DNA of 54,420 nucleotides from Saccharibacillus sp. O23 (GTDB taxonomy: Bacteria; Bacillota; Bacilli; Paenibacillales; Paenibacillaceae). The position numbers and the translations under genes are program-made. The notes under the pieces were generated by a model. It saw only the letters and a program-made list of their open reading frames with translations. It was not told the DNA's origin and ran no database searches. This document shows positions 1 through 7,654 of the stretch, piece after piece. Location of the stretch: the NCBI RefSeq assembly GCF_002205895.1, contig NZ_NJDE01000017.1, forward strand, positions 1 through 54,420, read 5' to 3'. Each line of letters starts with the position of its first letter. Position 1 is the stretch's first letter.

Positions 1-543
1 AGCGGCCGAGGCCGCTTGGGACGCGCCTCCGTGCTCCAGATGCCGGAGCACGTCTTTGCGCGTCACCCGGCCGCCCATGCCGCTGCCGGGAATGACGGCC
101 GGATCGAGGCCGTGCTGCGCCTCCAGCGCTTGCACCGCCGGCGAATAGCGGGCGCGCGCATCGCCCGTACGGCGCGGCGCGCCGGCCGCTTGCGAAGCGG
201 CCGGCGGCGGCGCGGACGGCGCCGGGGCCGCGGGCTGCGCGGCTTGAGCCGCCGGAGCGGACGCGGCGGAAGCTTCGCCGCTGCCGCCGGCGACCGCGAT
301 GCGGCAGATGATCTCGCCGACGGCGACTTCTTGGCCTTCGGAGGCCAGCAGTTCGCCCATGACGCCTTCTTCCGTCGAAGGAATCTCGGCGTTGACTTTA
401 TCCGTGATGACTTCGCAGATCGGTTCGTACAGATCGACGGAGTCGCCCGGTCGTTTGAGCCACTTGGCGATCGTCGCGGAAACGAGCGATTCGGCCAACT
501 GCGGCATGGCGATTTCTTTGTGCGTGGAATTGAATGTACTCAT
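1..543 (-). CDS. bkdB: 2-oxoacid dehydrogenase E2, dihydrolipoamide acyltransferase (partial, N-terminal part)
   Basis: This is the acyltransferase core of a branched-chain 2-oxoacid dehydrogenase complex; it carries acyl groups from E1 to CoA on a lipoyl arm. The 181 visible residues hold an N-terminal lipoyl domain (about 1-80) with the lipoyl lysine at K49 in a TDKVNAE context, an Ala/Pro-rich flexible linker (about 84-118) and a peripheral-subunit-binding domain (about 120-165, ending GRVTRKDVL). The catalytic domain lies beyond the window edge. ATG at 543 is preceded by GAGGAG. It follows E1 beta by 31 bp, consistent with one operon. Branched-chain specificity is inferred from the neighbours; a pyruvate or acetoin E2 would look similar over this part. 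Confidence 0.93.
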   Translation of the reverse strand, partial: MSTFNSTHKEIAMPQLAESLVSATIAKWLKRPGDSVDLYEPICEVITDKVNAEIPSTEEGVMGELLASEGQEVAVGEIICRIAVAGGSGEASAASAPAAQAAQPAAPAPSAPPPAASQAAGAPRRTGDARARYSPAVQALEAQHGLDPAVIPGSGMGGRVTRKDVLRHLEHGGASQAASAA

Positions 544-574
544 TGCGTTCACTCCTCTATGTGGACGATGCCGG

Positions 575-1558
575 TCAATACAAAGCCAATTCTCTCATCG
601 CGTCCAGAAGTTTGTCTTTGCTGAGCATAAAGAACTTCTCCTGCGGCGGGTTGATCGGCATGGCCGGAGCGTCGGGACCGCACAGGCGGCGGATCGGCGC
701 GTCCAGATCGTACAGGCATTCTTCGGCGATGATCGCGGCGACTTCCGCCCCGATGCCGCCGGTCTTGTTGTCTTCGTGAACGATCAACACTTTGCCGGTG
801 CGGCGCACCGCTTCGACGATCGCGTCTTTGTCGAGCGGCTGAAGCGAGCGCAGATCGAGAATATGGCTGGTGATGCCTTCTTTCTCCAGCTCCTCGGCCG
901 CCTGCATCGCGAAATGCAGCGGAAGGCTGTAGCTGATGACGGTAATGTCGTCGCCTTCGCGCAGCAGGTTCGCTTTGCCGATCGGCACGACGTAATCATC
1001 GTCCGGCACGTCTTCTTTGATCAGTTTATAACATTTTTTGTTCTCGAAAAAGAGTACCGGGTCCGGGTCGCGGATTGCCGCTTTGAGCAATCCTTTGGCG
1101 TCGTAAGCCGAATACGGAGCGACGATCTTCAGTCCCGGCGTGCCGAAAAAGATCGATTCCGGACATTGGGAATGGTACAGGCCTCCGAAGATGCCGCCGC
1201 CGATCGGCGCGCGCACGACGATCGGGCAATCCCAGTCGTTGTTGGAACGGTAACGGATCTTGGCCGCTTCGCTGATGATCTGGTTGGTCGCCGGCAGCAT
1301 GAAGTCCGAATACTGCATCTCGGCGATCGGTTTCATGCCGACCATCGCCGCTCCGATCGCGACGCCCGCGATCGCGGATTCGGCCAGCGGCGTATCGATC
1401 ACGCGATCTTCGCCGAATTGGTCCTGCAGGCCTTTGGTCGTCGTGAAGACGCCGCCTTTGACGCCCACGTCTTCGCCGAGCACGAACACGGACGAATCCT
1501 GTTCCATCTCTTCTTTCATCGCCAGACGAATGGCGTCGATATATTCCATCATCGGCAT
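575..1558 (-). CDS. bkdAB: 2-oxoisovalerate dehydrogenase E1 component, beta subunit
   Basis: Beta subunit of the thiamine-diphosphate E1 that decarboxylates branched-chain 2-oxoacids in the cytoplasm. The 327-residue length is typical. It begins MPMMEYIDAI and shows the family blocks LGEDVGVKGGVF, DTPLAESAIAGVAIGAA, the substrate-channel block RAPIGGGIFGGLYHSQ, and the C-terminal transketolase-like domain with LRSLQPLDKDAIVEA and VHEDNKTGGIGAEVAA. The start lies 1 bp beyond the E1 alpha stop, so the two subunits are translationally linked. The HSQ and GGGIFGG signature favours a Bkd-type over a pyruvate-type E1 beta; substrate choice remains inference. Confidence 0.95.
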   Translation of the reverse strand: MPMMEYIDAIRLAMKEEMEQDSSVFVLGEDVGVKGGVFTTTKGLQDQFGEDRVIDTPLAESAIAGVAIGAAMVGMKPIAEMQYSDFMLPATNQIISEAAKIRYRSNNDWDCPIVVRAPIGGGIFGGLYHSQCPESIFFGTPGLKIVAPYSAYDAKGLLKAAIRDPDPVLFFENKKCYKLIKEDVPDDDYVVPIGKANLLREGDDITVISYSLPLHFAMQAAEELEKEGITSHILDLRSLQPLDKDAIVEAVRRTGKVLIVHEDNKTGGIGAEVAAIIAEECLYDLDAPIRRLCGPDAPAMPINPPQEKFFMLSKDKLLDAMRELALY

Positions 1559-1559
1559 A

Positions 1560-2591
1560 TCAGTTGTCCCCTTCCTGTCCGTCGCCCGCGTAGACGTGCA
1601 GCAGCGTGTCTTCCGCGCGCGGATACGGCGCTTTGTCCGCGTATTCGGTCGCTTCTTTGAGTTCTTGGGCGATTTCTTTAAGATACGCGTCTTCCTGCTC
1701 CTCGCTCCACAATCCCGCTTCGATCAGGTATTGTTTGTAGCGCGGAATCCCGTCTTTTTCCCAATTGGCGTCGACTTCTTCCTTCGTCCGGTACGCCAGA
1801 TCGTTGTCCGACGTGGAGTGCGGCGACAACCGGTACATCATCGCTTCGATCAACGTCGGTCCTTCGCCGTTCACGCCGCGTTCGCGCGCTTCGCGAACCG
1901 CTCCGTACATGGCGAGCGCGTCGTTGCCGTCTACCCGGAATCCCGGGAACCCGTAACCGAGCGCGCGGTCGCTCACTTTGCCCGCAAGCTGCTTCGCGAC
2001 CGGCACGGAGATGGCGTATTGGTTATTTTCGCACATCAGAATGACCGGCAGTTTCTGCACGCCCGCGAAGTTCGCGCCTTCGTGGAAATCGCCCTGATTG
2101 CTTGACCCTTCGCCGAACGTGACGAACGATACGGCTCCTTCGCCGCGCATCTTCGAAGCCAGCGCCGCTCCGACCGCGTGCGGCACCTGCGTCGTTACCG
2201 GGCTGGACCCGGTCAATACGCGGAGCTTTTTGCTGCCGAAATGGCCCGGCATCTGGCGTCCGCCGCTGTTCGGATCTTCCGCTTTGGCGAACGCGGACAA
2301 CATCAGCTCGCGCGGCGTCATGCCGACGGCCAACATGAATCCGTAATCGCGGTAATACGGCAGGAAATAATCTTTATCGGTATCGAGCGCGAACGCCGCG
2401 GCGACCTGCGCCGTTTCTTGTCCGATGCCCGATACGTGGAAGTTGATCTTCCCCGCCCGCTGCAGCAGATGGCAGCGCTCGTCGAATTTGCGCGCGAGCA
2501 GCATATATTTATACATTTCCACGGCGCGGCGATCGTCCAACCCGACCAGTTCGTGCGGGGCCTGCGTGGCAGCCGTTGCTTTTTGGTTCAT
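1560..2591 (-). CDS. bkdAA: 2-oxoisovalerate dehydrogenase E1 component, alpha subunit
   Basis: Alpha subunit of the thiamine-diphosphate E1, partner of the adjacent beta subunit. The 343-residue protein has the entry block LLARKFDERCHLLQRAGKI, the TPP-binding stretch GEGSSNQGDFHE ending in CENNQ, and the phosphorylation-loop-like block YRLSPHSTSDND. It is the first gene of the E1 alpha-E1 beta-E2 operon, preceded by a probable sigma-A promoter with two palindromes. AAGGAGG lies 8 bp before ATG 2591; a GTG one codon earlier (2594) is also possible at 5 bp spacing. Branched-chain substrate is inferred; no bcd, ptb or buk gene is visible in this window. Confidence 0.95.
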   Translation of the reverse strand: MNQKATAATQAPHELVGLDDRRAVEMYKYMLLARKFDERCHLLQRAGKINFHVSGIGQETAQVAAAFALDTDKDYFLPYYRDYGFMLAVGMTPRELMLSAFAKAEDPNSGGRQMPGHFGSKKLRVLTGSSPVTTQVPHAVGAALASKMRGEGAVSFVTFGEGSSNQGDFHEGANFAGVQKLPVILMCENNQYAISVPVAKQLAGKVSDRALGYGFPGFRVDGNDALAMYGAVREARERGVNGEGPTLIEAMMYRLSPHSTSDNDLAYRTKEEVDANWEKDGIPRYKQYLIEAGLWSEEQEDAYLKEIAQELKEATEYADKAPYPRAEDTLLHVYAGDGQEGDN

Positions 2592-2621
2592 CACGGGAAC
2601 CTCCTTAAATGTCTTGACCGA

Positions 2622-2657
2622 ATAATATAAGGTTTAAACCGCCTGTCGAACGTTCGA
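2622..2657 (-). promoter_or_regulatory. Probable sigma-A promoter and operators of the E1 alpha operon
   Basis: On the minus strand TTCGAC (2650-2645) is followed after exactly 17 bp by TATTAT (2627-2622), about 30 bp upstream of the E1 alpha start. Two perfect palindromes sit on it: TCGAACGTTCGA (2646-2657) over the -35 and GGTTTAAACC (2631-2640) in the spacer. They are good candidates for repressor sites; the regulator is unknown. Confidence 0.5.
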
Positions 2658-2812
2658 AAACCTCGACCTGTTATGACGTCTTAAAACCTGGTACTAATTC
2701 TTGACTCGCCCCTATTATAATCCTTTTCCCGGCAAAAAGAAAATAGGCGCTTTACCGCACTCGCGCGAAGCGCTCCGGCGAACGCGTTCAGCGTTTCTCG
2801 ACCATCACAAAA

Positions 2813-2840
2813 ACCCGCTCCGCCGTCCGCGGGAGCGGGT
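2813..2840 (-). terminator. Intrinsic terminator of the lpd gene
   Basis: The minus strand forms a 9-bp stem (ACCCGCTCC with GGAGCGGGT) followed by TTTTTG, a few bases after the dihydrolipoyl dehydrogenase stop. It separates that gene from the downstream E1/E2 operon. Confidence 0.8.
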
Positions 2841-2847
2841 CTGCCGA

Positions 2848-4269
2848 TCAGACGTTAATCGCGTTGCCGTCGATCGCCAGCATGGCTTCGCCGAGCGCTT
2901 CGGACAGCGTCGGATGCGCATGCACGGCGTTGCCCACTTCCCATGGCGTGGCGTCGAGCACTTTGGCGAGCGTCGCTTCGGCGATCAATTCCGTCGCGTG
3001 CGGCCCGATGATCTGCACGCCGACCAGATCGCCGGTTTCGGTGTCGGCCACCACTTTGGCGAACCCTTCCGCATGGCCTTCGACCAGCGCTTTGCCGATC
3101 GCCGAGAACGGCACTTTGGCCGACTTGACGCTGCGACCGAGTTCGCGCGCTTTTTTCTCGGTCATGCCGACGCTGCCGACTTGAGGATGCGCGTACACGC
3201 AGCGCGGCACGAAGTCCGGATCGTAACCGTGTCTCGGCTGTCCCGCCAGATGAAGCACGGCTTCGATGCCTTCATGGCTGGCCGCATGCGCCAATTGCAG
3301 GCCGCCGATGCAGTCGCCGATCGCGTAGATATGCGATTCGCCGGTCTGGAAGTTGCCGTTGACGCCGATAAAACCGTTGACGACGCGAATATCCGTATTT
3401 TCCAGCCCGATCCCTTCGACATTCGCCGCGCGGCCGACCGATACGAGCATTTGCGACGCTTTCAGCTCAATCTCTTGCCCTTTATGAACCGCTGAGATCG
3501 CAAAATCTTTTTTGCCCGGCGCGTACGTGTCCGGTTTCAGCTCGACTCCGGTCAGAATCTCGATGCCCCGTTTGGCCAAGGTCCGATTCAACTCGCGGGC
3601 CACTTCTTCGTCTTCCCCGGGCAGGATCTGATCCGCCAGCTCGACCAGCGTGACCTTGACGCCGAAGTCGCTCATCATGGAAGCCCATTCGACGCCGATC
3701 ACGCCGCCGCCGACGATCAGCATCGACTCCGGCAGCTTCGCCAGATCGACCGCTTCGTCGCTGCTCAGGATGAACTTGCCGTCCGGTTCCAAGCCCGGAA
3801 TGACGCGCGGACGCGAACCCGTCGCCACGATCAGATTCTGCGGCACGACCGTCTCCATCTCGCCGTCCGGAAGTTCTACCGCCACCGCTCCGCTGCGCGG
3901 CGAGAAGATGGAAGGCCCGATAATCCGTCCGCTGCCCTGAATGACGCGGATCTTATTTTTGCGCATCAGATACTGCACGCCTTGATAAAGTTTGTCGACG
4001 ATTCCCTGCTTGCGCTCCTGCACTTTCGGGAATACGAGCAGCGTGCCGGCCGTTTCCACGCCGTAAGCTTCCGCGTCTTGAAGCAGCGAATAGACTTCCG
4101 CGCTGCGAAGCAGGGCTTTCGTCGGAATGCACCCTTTATGCAGGCAGGTTCCGCCGAGCTTCTCCCGTTCGATAATCACGACTTCTTTGCCGAGCTGCGC
4201 CGCTTTGATCGCGGCGACGTAGCCGCCTGTTCCTCCGCCGAGCACGGCGACATCGCATGTAATGGTCAT
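2848..4269 (-). CDS. lpdV: Dihydrolipoyl dehydrogenase (E3)
   Basis: FAD-dependent E3 that reoxidises the dihydrolipoyl arm of E2 with NAD+. The protein has 473 residues, the usual length. An N-terminal FAD-binding GGGTGGY motif is followed by the redox disulfide block GGTCLHKGCIPTKALL, a central NAD-binding GGGVIGVEWA, the second FAD block IYAIGDCIGG, and the C-terminal dimerisation domain with the HAHPTLSEA active-site His-Glu. ATG 4269 is chosen because GGAGGAA precedes it and the FAD motif starts seven residues later; the frame is open far upstream but has no E3 content there. It is transcribed ahead of the E1/E2 genes but has its own terminator. Confidence 0.96.
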   Translation of the reverse strand: MTITCDVAVLGGGTGGYVAAIKAAQLGKEVVIIEREKLGGTCLHKGCIPTKALLRSAEVYSLLQDAEAYGVETAGTLLVFPKVQERKQGIVDKLYQGVQYLMRKNKIRVIQGSGRIIGPSIFSPRSGAVAVELPDGEMETVVPQNLIVATGSRPRVIPGLEPDGKFILSSDEAVDLAKLPESMLIVGGGVIGVEWASMMSDFGVKVTLVELADQILPGEDEEVARELNRTLAKRGIEILTGVELKPDTYAPGKKDFAISAVHKGQEIELKASQMLVSVGRAANVEGIGLENTDIRVVNGFIGVNGNFQTGESHIYAIGDCIGGLQLAHAASHEGIEAVLHLAGQPRHGYDPDFVPRCVYAHPQVGSVGMTEKKARELGRSVKSAKVPFSAIGKALVEGHAEGFAKVVADTETGDLVGVQIIGPHATELIAEATLAKVLDATPWEVGNAVHAHPTLSEALGEAMLAIDGNAINV

Positions 4270-4310
4270 GGATCTATTCCTCCGGTTTCTTCTATATAGG
4301 TTCCGCTCCG

Positions 4311-4523
4311 CTATTCGTACAGCGCATCGCGCAGCTTGGTCGACATCGTCGGCTTGCGTCCGTTGGCTTTGAGCAGCGCTTCGCGCAGCCTTTTGTTCTG
4401 CGCTTCCGTCTCGGCCAGACGGTTCAGCAGCCCTTCGAGCCATTCCGCTTCCCCGCTCTCCAGCTCGACCCGCGTCCGCAGACGTTCCAGACGCTCCGCG
4501 TCGTCGGCTTGATGTTCGCTCAT
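4311..4523 (-). CDS. Small coiled-coil protein of unknown function
   Basis: A 70-residue acidic and basic protein with no recognised family. Residues about 10-55 are rich in Glu, Arg and Leu with heptad-like spacing (LERLRTRVELE, RLAETEAQNKRLREAL), suggesting one coiled coil; the C-terminus is RDALYE. No signal peptide or membrane segment. ATG 4523 has AAGGA 4 bp upstream. It ends 41 bp before the dihydrolipoyl dehydrogenase start on the same strand, so it is probably cotranscribed with it. It recalls SlyX-like or YabA-like small coiled coils only in general character. Confidence 0.6.
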   Translation of the reverse strand: MSEHQADDAERLERLRTRVELESGEAEWLEGLLNRLAETEAQNKRLREALLKANGRKPTMSTKLRDALYE

Positions 4524-4680
4524 GTTCCTTCATCCTTCCGTTTCCCGCTTCGAGACCGTACAAGCCGCCCGAACAAAAGATTTCTTCTCCGCTCGGTTCG
4601 CGTCTTATCGGCTCGCCATCCCTAGCATACCACGAGCCGAACGATTTTTCCCGACCGACAATCTTATCTTGCTCTTTCGT

Positions 4681-4717
4681 TCTATCTGTTATACTATATA
4701 TATAACAAGTAGATAGA
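4681..4717 (+). promoter_or_regulatory. Candidate autoregulatory operator and promoter of the GntR gene
   Basis: Just before the repressor RBS lies an interrupted inverted repeat. TCTATCT (4681-4687) pairs with AGATAGA (4711-4717), and GTTATA (4688-4693) pairs with TATAAC (4701-4706). It covers a TATACT -10-like element at 4690. YtrA-type repressors commonly bind such sites at their own promoters; use here is inferred. Confidence 0.5.
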
Positions 4718-4728
4718 GGAGGAATCAG

Positions 4729-5136
4729 ATGTTCATCGAACTCGATCTGCAATCCGAAGTGCCGATCTATAAGCAGTTGGCCGATCAATTGATCGAAGGC
4801 ATCGCGTCGGGCAAATTGTCTTCCGGCCAGCCGCTTCCGTCGGTTCGCACGCTGGCCGCGGATCTGGGCATCAATCTGCATACGGTCAACAAAGCTTATC
4901 AGGCGCTTAAACAGGAAGGTTTCTTGGAGATTCATCGCAAGCAGGGCGTCATCGTCCAGCCGGGCAGCCTTCCTTCGGCGGACGAAGCGTTCCGCGAACG
5001 CCTGCGAAGAGATCTTCGTCCGCTCGCCGCCGAATCGGCAGCGCGCGGCATGAGCGAAGACGAACTTCAAGAACTGCTGCTCTCGCTGTACAGACAGATT
5101 CAAAACCCGTCATCCCAAGGAGGAACCTCGCCATGA
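4729..5136 (+). CDS. GntR-family transcriptional regulator, YtrA subfamily
   Basis: A 135-residue DNA-binding repressor. Residues 1-75 form the GntR winged helix: PIYKQLADQLIEGIASGKL, PLPSVRTLAADLGINLHTVNKAYQAL and the wing GFLEIHRKQG. The short C-terminal tail (about 85-135) has no FadR or HutC ligand domain, which is the YtrA hallmark. GAGGAGG lies 7 bp before the ATG. The stop overlaps the next gene's start by 4 bp (ATGA), so the two are coexpressed. YtrA regulators usually control adjacent ABC transporters; here the partner is a DUF1648 membrane protein. It probably represses its own operon through the inverted repeat at 4681-4717. Confidence 0.93.
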   Translation: MFIELDLQSEVPIYKQLADQLIEGIASGKLSSGQPLPSVRTLAADLGINLHTVNKAYQALKQEGFLEIHRKQGVIVQPGSLPSADEAFRERLRRDLRPLAAESAARGMSEDELQELLLSLYRQIQNPSSQGGTSP

Positions 5137-6233
5137 ACCACACCGCCGCTTTTATCTGGATTACTGTCTTGATCGACCTGCTCTGGCTGTTGGCCTTGAT
5201 CGGCCTTCCGGTCTTCATGACGCATATGCTGCTCGGCGTATACGTTCCTCCGGAAGAACGCGGACTGCCGCAGATCGGACGCATCCGCCGCAAGTTTCTG
5301 CTGCTCGCTCTCGGCGGCGGCGCGGTCGGCATCCTGCTTGCCGCTGCCGCTTACCGGTTCTCGGGCGGATCGGAAGGCTGGACGCTGGCGCTGCTCCTGA
5401 TCCCTCAAGCGCTCTGCATCGCCGCCGCTTGGAACGTCTCCCGCAGCCAAGCGCTCGCTTTGAAAAAAGAACGCGGTTGGACGCTGGAAGATTCTCCGAA
5501 ACGCGCCGCCTATATCGGTCCGGACCGCAAACGTTCCGTTTCCGGAATTCCGGCATGGGCGTACCTGCTTCCGCTCGCGATCATTGCGGCGTCCGTTTGG
5601 ATCGTCGCGCGCAATTGGGCGCTGATTCCCGATCCGATGCCCGTGCATTTCGACGCCGCCGGGCTTCCCGACCGCTATCAAGCCAAAACGATCGGCAGCG
5701 TCTATACGCTCAGCTTCGTTCAACTAGGGCTGACGGCGCTCTTCTTCCTGATCCATCTCTCGCTGGGACGCATGCCTAAACGGCTCGATCCCAAAGATCC
5801 CGAAGGCTCGCTGCGCAAAAACAAACAGATGCTCGCTTCGACCGCCTACATGCTGTATTTCCTGTCTCTCGCGGTTAACGTCATGTTCAGCTTCATGCAG
5901 GCGCTCAGCACCTATGCTTTCGAAGGCACGCTGCCGGTCGGGTACTTGTTCGTATTCCTGCTGCTTCTGATCGTTCCGCTTATCGTTTTGGTCGTCTATA
6001 CCAAACGCAAAGGACTGGCGGACGAAACCGTGAACCGCCGCTTCGGGGACGACCGTTACTGGCGGGGCGGCCTGTTCTACTACAATCCCAACGACCCTTC
6101 GTTCATGACGGAGAAAAGATACGGACTCGGCTGGACCTTCAACTTCGCCCGTCCGGCGAGCTGGTTGATCACGGCCGCCGTTACGCTGCTGCCGATCGCG
6201 GCCGTGGCGGCGGCGATCGCGTTCGGCGGTTGA
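5133..6233 (+). CDS. DUF1648/DUF5808 multi-pass membrane protein
   Basis: A 366-residue integral membrane protein with about eight predicted segments (near residues 8-30, 50-70, 78-95, 140-162, 186-208, 235-258, 270-292 and 345-365). The DUF1648 signature IPDPMPVHFDAAG lies between segments four and five. A DUF5808 block near 315-340 (DRYWRGGLFYYNPNDP, then GWTFNFAR) precedes the last segment. DUF1648 proteins include SdpI-type immunity and signalling proteins, so a role in envelope stress or bacteriocin immunity is conceivable but not shown. It is translationally coupled to the GntR repressor by an ATGA overlap and followed by a terminator. Confidence 0.9.
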   Translation: MNHTAAFIWITVLIDLLWLLALIGLPVFMTHMLLGVYVPPEERGLPQIGRIRRKFLLLALGGGAVGILLAAAAYRFSGGSEGWTLALLLIPQALCIAAAWNVSRSQALALKKERGWTLEDSPKRAAYIGPDRKRSVSGIPAWAYLLPLAIIAASVWIVARNWALIPDPMPVHFDAAGLPDRYQAKTIGSVYTLSFVQLGLTALFFLIHLSLGRMPKRLDPKDPEGSLRKNKQMLASTAYMLYFLSLAVNVMFSFMQALSTYAFEGTLPVGYLFVFLLLLIVPLIVLVVYTKRKGLADETVNRRFGDDRYWRGGLFYYNPNDPSFMTEKRYGLGWTFNFARPASWLITAAVTLLPIAAVAAAIAFGG

Positions 6234-6293
6234 TGTTCCGGCCTCCTCGGTAGGTTTGCAGACACGGCCTCATGCGTAACCGCTCTATTCTTC

Positions 6294-6331
6294 GCCCGCC
6301 TTATGCGCTCGCTCGAGCGAATAAGGCGGGC
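6294..6331. terminator. Hairpin terminator after the DUF1648 gene
   Basis: An 11-bp perfect stem (GCCCGCCTTAT with ATAAGGCGGGC) encloses a 16-nt loop that contains the palindrome GCTCGAGC. It is followed by TTTG only, so strong in stem and weak in U-tract. Confidence 0.6.
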
Positions 6332-6359
6332 TTTGACGCGATTTCCGCATTCGCGAAAC

Positions 6360-6375
6360 AAGAACGTAAGTTCTT
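6360..6375. promoter_or_regulatory. LexA-like inverted repeat upstream of the STM4015 gene
   Basis: AAGAAC-GTAA-GTTCTT is a perfect 6-bp inverted repeat with a 4-bp spacer, ending 9 bp before a TTGACT -35. It contains the GAAC-N4-GTTC core of Gram-positive LexA (DinR) boxes but departs from the outer consensus. About one such core is expected by chance in a window this size, so the call rests on its position. Confidence 0.35.
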
Positions 6376-6384
6376 ATTTTTGAC

Positions 6385-6413
6385 TTGACTCGCCGCTTCC
6401 GCGATGTTAGGTT
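6385..6413 (+). promoter_or_regulatory. Probable sigma-A promoter of the STM4015-STM4011 cassette
   Basis: TTGACT (6385-6390) and TAGGTT (6408-6413) are separated by 17 bp and lie about 40 bp upstream of the first gene of the cassette. The -35 is strong and the -10 is weak, which would suit a regulated promoter. Confidence 0.45.
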
Positions 6414-6454
6414 GGATCTATATTTTCCAATCACCATTTTCGGGAGGAATCGGC

Positions 6455-7306
6455 ATGACGGAAATCAAACTCAGCATCGGATACGAGGAGTACGAAGACG
6501 GGCAAACGATGGTCAAATTGCTCGACGAACTGGCAGACAAACCGGAAGCGGCAGCGTTGTCCAGTCTGATCATCGGAGACTGGGGCGGCTCGTACGAGAA
6601 CTCTTCGGCCGAAATCGTCGAGGCGCTGGTACGCTTGAAAGACCGCTTTCCCGCGCTTCGCAGCTTGTTCGTCGGCGATATGAGCTACGAAGAATGCGAA
6701 GTGTCTTGGATCAACCAATCCGACCTCAATCCCCTGTTCGCGGCGTTCCCGGAACTTCGCTCGCTCACGATCAAAGGCAGCAACGATCTGGCGCTGGGCC
6801 ATGTCTCGCACGAGAAGCTCGAAGAGCTGGTCGTCATCTGCGGCGGTCTCGGCAAAAACGTGCTGGCTTCGATCGCGGCGGCGCATCTGCCTTCCCTGCA
6901 AAAGCTCGAACTCTACATAGGCGTGGACAATTACGGCTTCAACGGCACGCTCGAAGACGTAATGGCCGTCGCCAAGCCGGGATTATTCCCGAAATTGACT
7001 TACCTCGGCCTCAAAGACAGCGAGCTTCAAGACGAGATCGCGGCGGCGATCGCCCAATCGGACATCCTCGATTCGCTCGAGACGCTGGATCTGTCCGAAG
7101 GCACGCTCAGCGACACAGGCGCGGAAGCTCTGCTCGCCAGCGAAAAGATCCGCCGGCTGCCGAAGCTGGACCTGCATTTCCATTATCTGTCCGAAGAGAT
7201 GACCGCTCGCGTGTCTTCCGAACTGCCGAACGCCGACGTGAGCGATCGTCAGGAAGTCGACAGTTACGAGGGTGAGGAATATAGATATCCGAGCTTAACC
7301 GAATGA
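6455..7306 (+). CDS. STM4015-family leucine-rich repeat protein
   Basis: A 283-residue soluble protein. Irregular leucine-rich repeats run through much of it, for example FPALRSLFVGDM, FPELRSLTIKGS, LPSLQKLELYIG, FPKLTYLGLKDS and LDSLETLDLSEGTLSDTG. The Salmonella protein STM4015 is the family prototype; its function is unknown. No signal peptide or membrane segment, so probably cytoplasmic, and the LRR solenoid suggests binding a protein or peptide partner. ATG 6455 is chosen because GGGAGGAA precedes it; an upstream in-frame start at 6404 lacks a ribosome binding site. It is the first gene of the cassette and its stop codon lies inside a 15-bp hairpin. Confidence 0.9.
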   Translation: MTEIKLSIGYEEYEDGQTMVKLLDELADKPEAAALSSLIIGDWGGSYENSSAEIVEALVRLKDRFPALRSLFVGDMSYEECEVSWINQSDLNPLFAAFPELRSLTIKGSNDLALGHVSHEKLEELVVICGGLGKNVLASIAAAHLPSLQKLELYIGVDNYGFNGTLEDVMAVAKPGLFPKLTYLGLKDSELQDEIAAAIAQSDILDSLETLDLSEGTLSDTGAEALLASEKIRRLPKLDLHFHYLSEEMTARVSSELPNADVSDRQEVDSYEGEEYRYPSLTE

Positions 7307-7330
7307 GCGCCTTCTGCTCATTCGGTTAAG
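7294..7330. terminator. 15-bp hairpin overlapping the STM4015 stop codon
   Basis: A perfect 15-bp stem (7294-7308 with 7316-7330) closes a 7-nt loop; the arm sequence begins CTTAACCGAATG. The stop codon at 7304-7306 is inside the left arm. No U-tract follows, so it may act as a processing or attenuation hairpin rather than a full terminator. Confidence 0.6.
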
Positions 7331-7335
7331 CGTAG

Positions 7336-7468
7336 AACGAAATGCACACGCTTTAAGTGCATTTCGTTGCGCGGACGAGCGAACGAACACGCTTTAAGTG
7401 CATTTCGTCACGCGGACGAGCGAACGAACACGCTTCAGGTGCATTTCGTCACGCGGACGAGCGAAAAC
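7336..7468. repeat. 41-bp tandem repeat, three copies, with a 12-bp stem-loop at its edge
   Basis: Three head-to-tail copies start at 7346, 7387 and 7428. The unit begins ACACGCTTTAAGTGCATTTC and ends GGACGAGCGAACGA; copies one and two differ at two bases, and copy three has two changes in the first half and a diverged end. The first copy also pairs with the preceding sequence: AACGAAATGCAC (7336-7347) and GTGCATTTCGTT (7357-7368) form a perfect stem with a 9-nt loop. The 41-bp period is not a multiple of three, which argues against coding. The rest of the 348-bp gap (7469-7654) shows only the STM4014 ribosome binding site. Confidence 0.85.
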
Positions 7469-7654
7469 GCGCACCAACCTCATTCATTGAAACCTGTAAC
7501 CGAAACGCGCGCGACCCAGTAGTCCCACCGACTCGAATATTCGAACGACCTGTTCTGCACCGCCAGAATCCGGCCGCGAGGCTGCCGGAAGCAGCGAGCC
7601 GCCGCGCTCCTGCCTCCAGCTCCCGCCCGCCTTTTCGAAGAAAGGTACGATTCC

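Noticed and set aside
2848..5103. Long minus-strand frame extending upstream of dihydrolipoyl dehydrogenase.
   Set aside because: The part before 4269 has no homologous content, overlaps the small gene and the GntR gene, and the FAD motif and ribosome binding site fix the start at 4269.
7336..7468. CRISPR array.
   Set aside because: The three copies are directly contiguous, with no unique spacers, and no cas gene is near.
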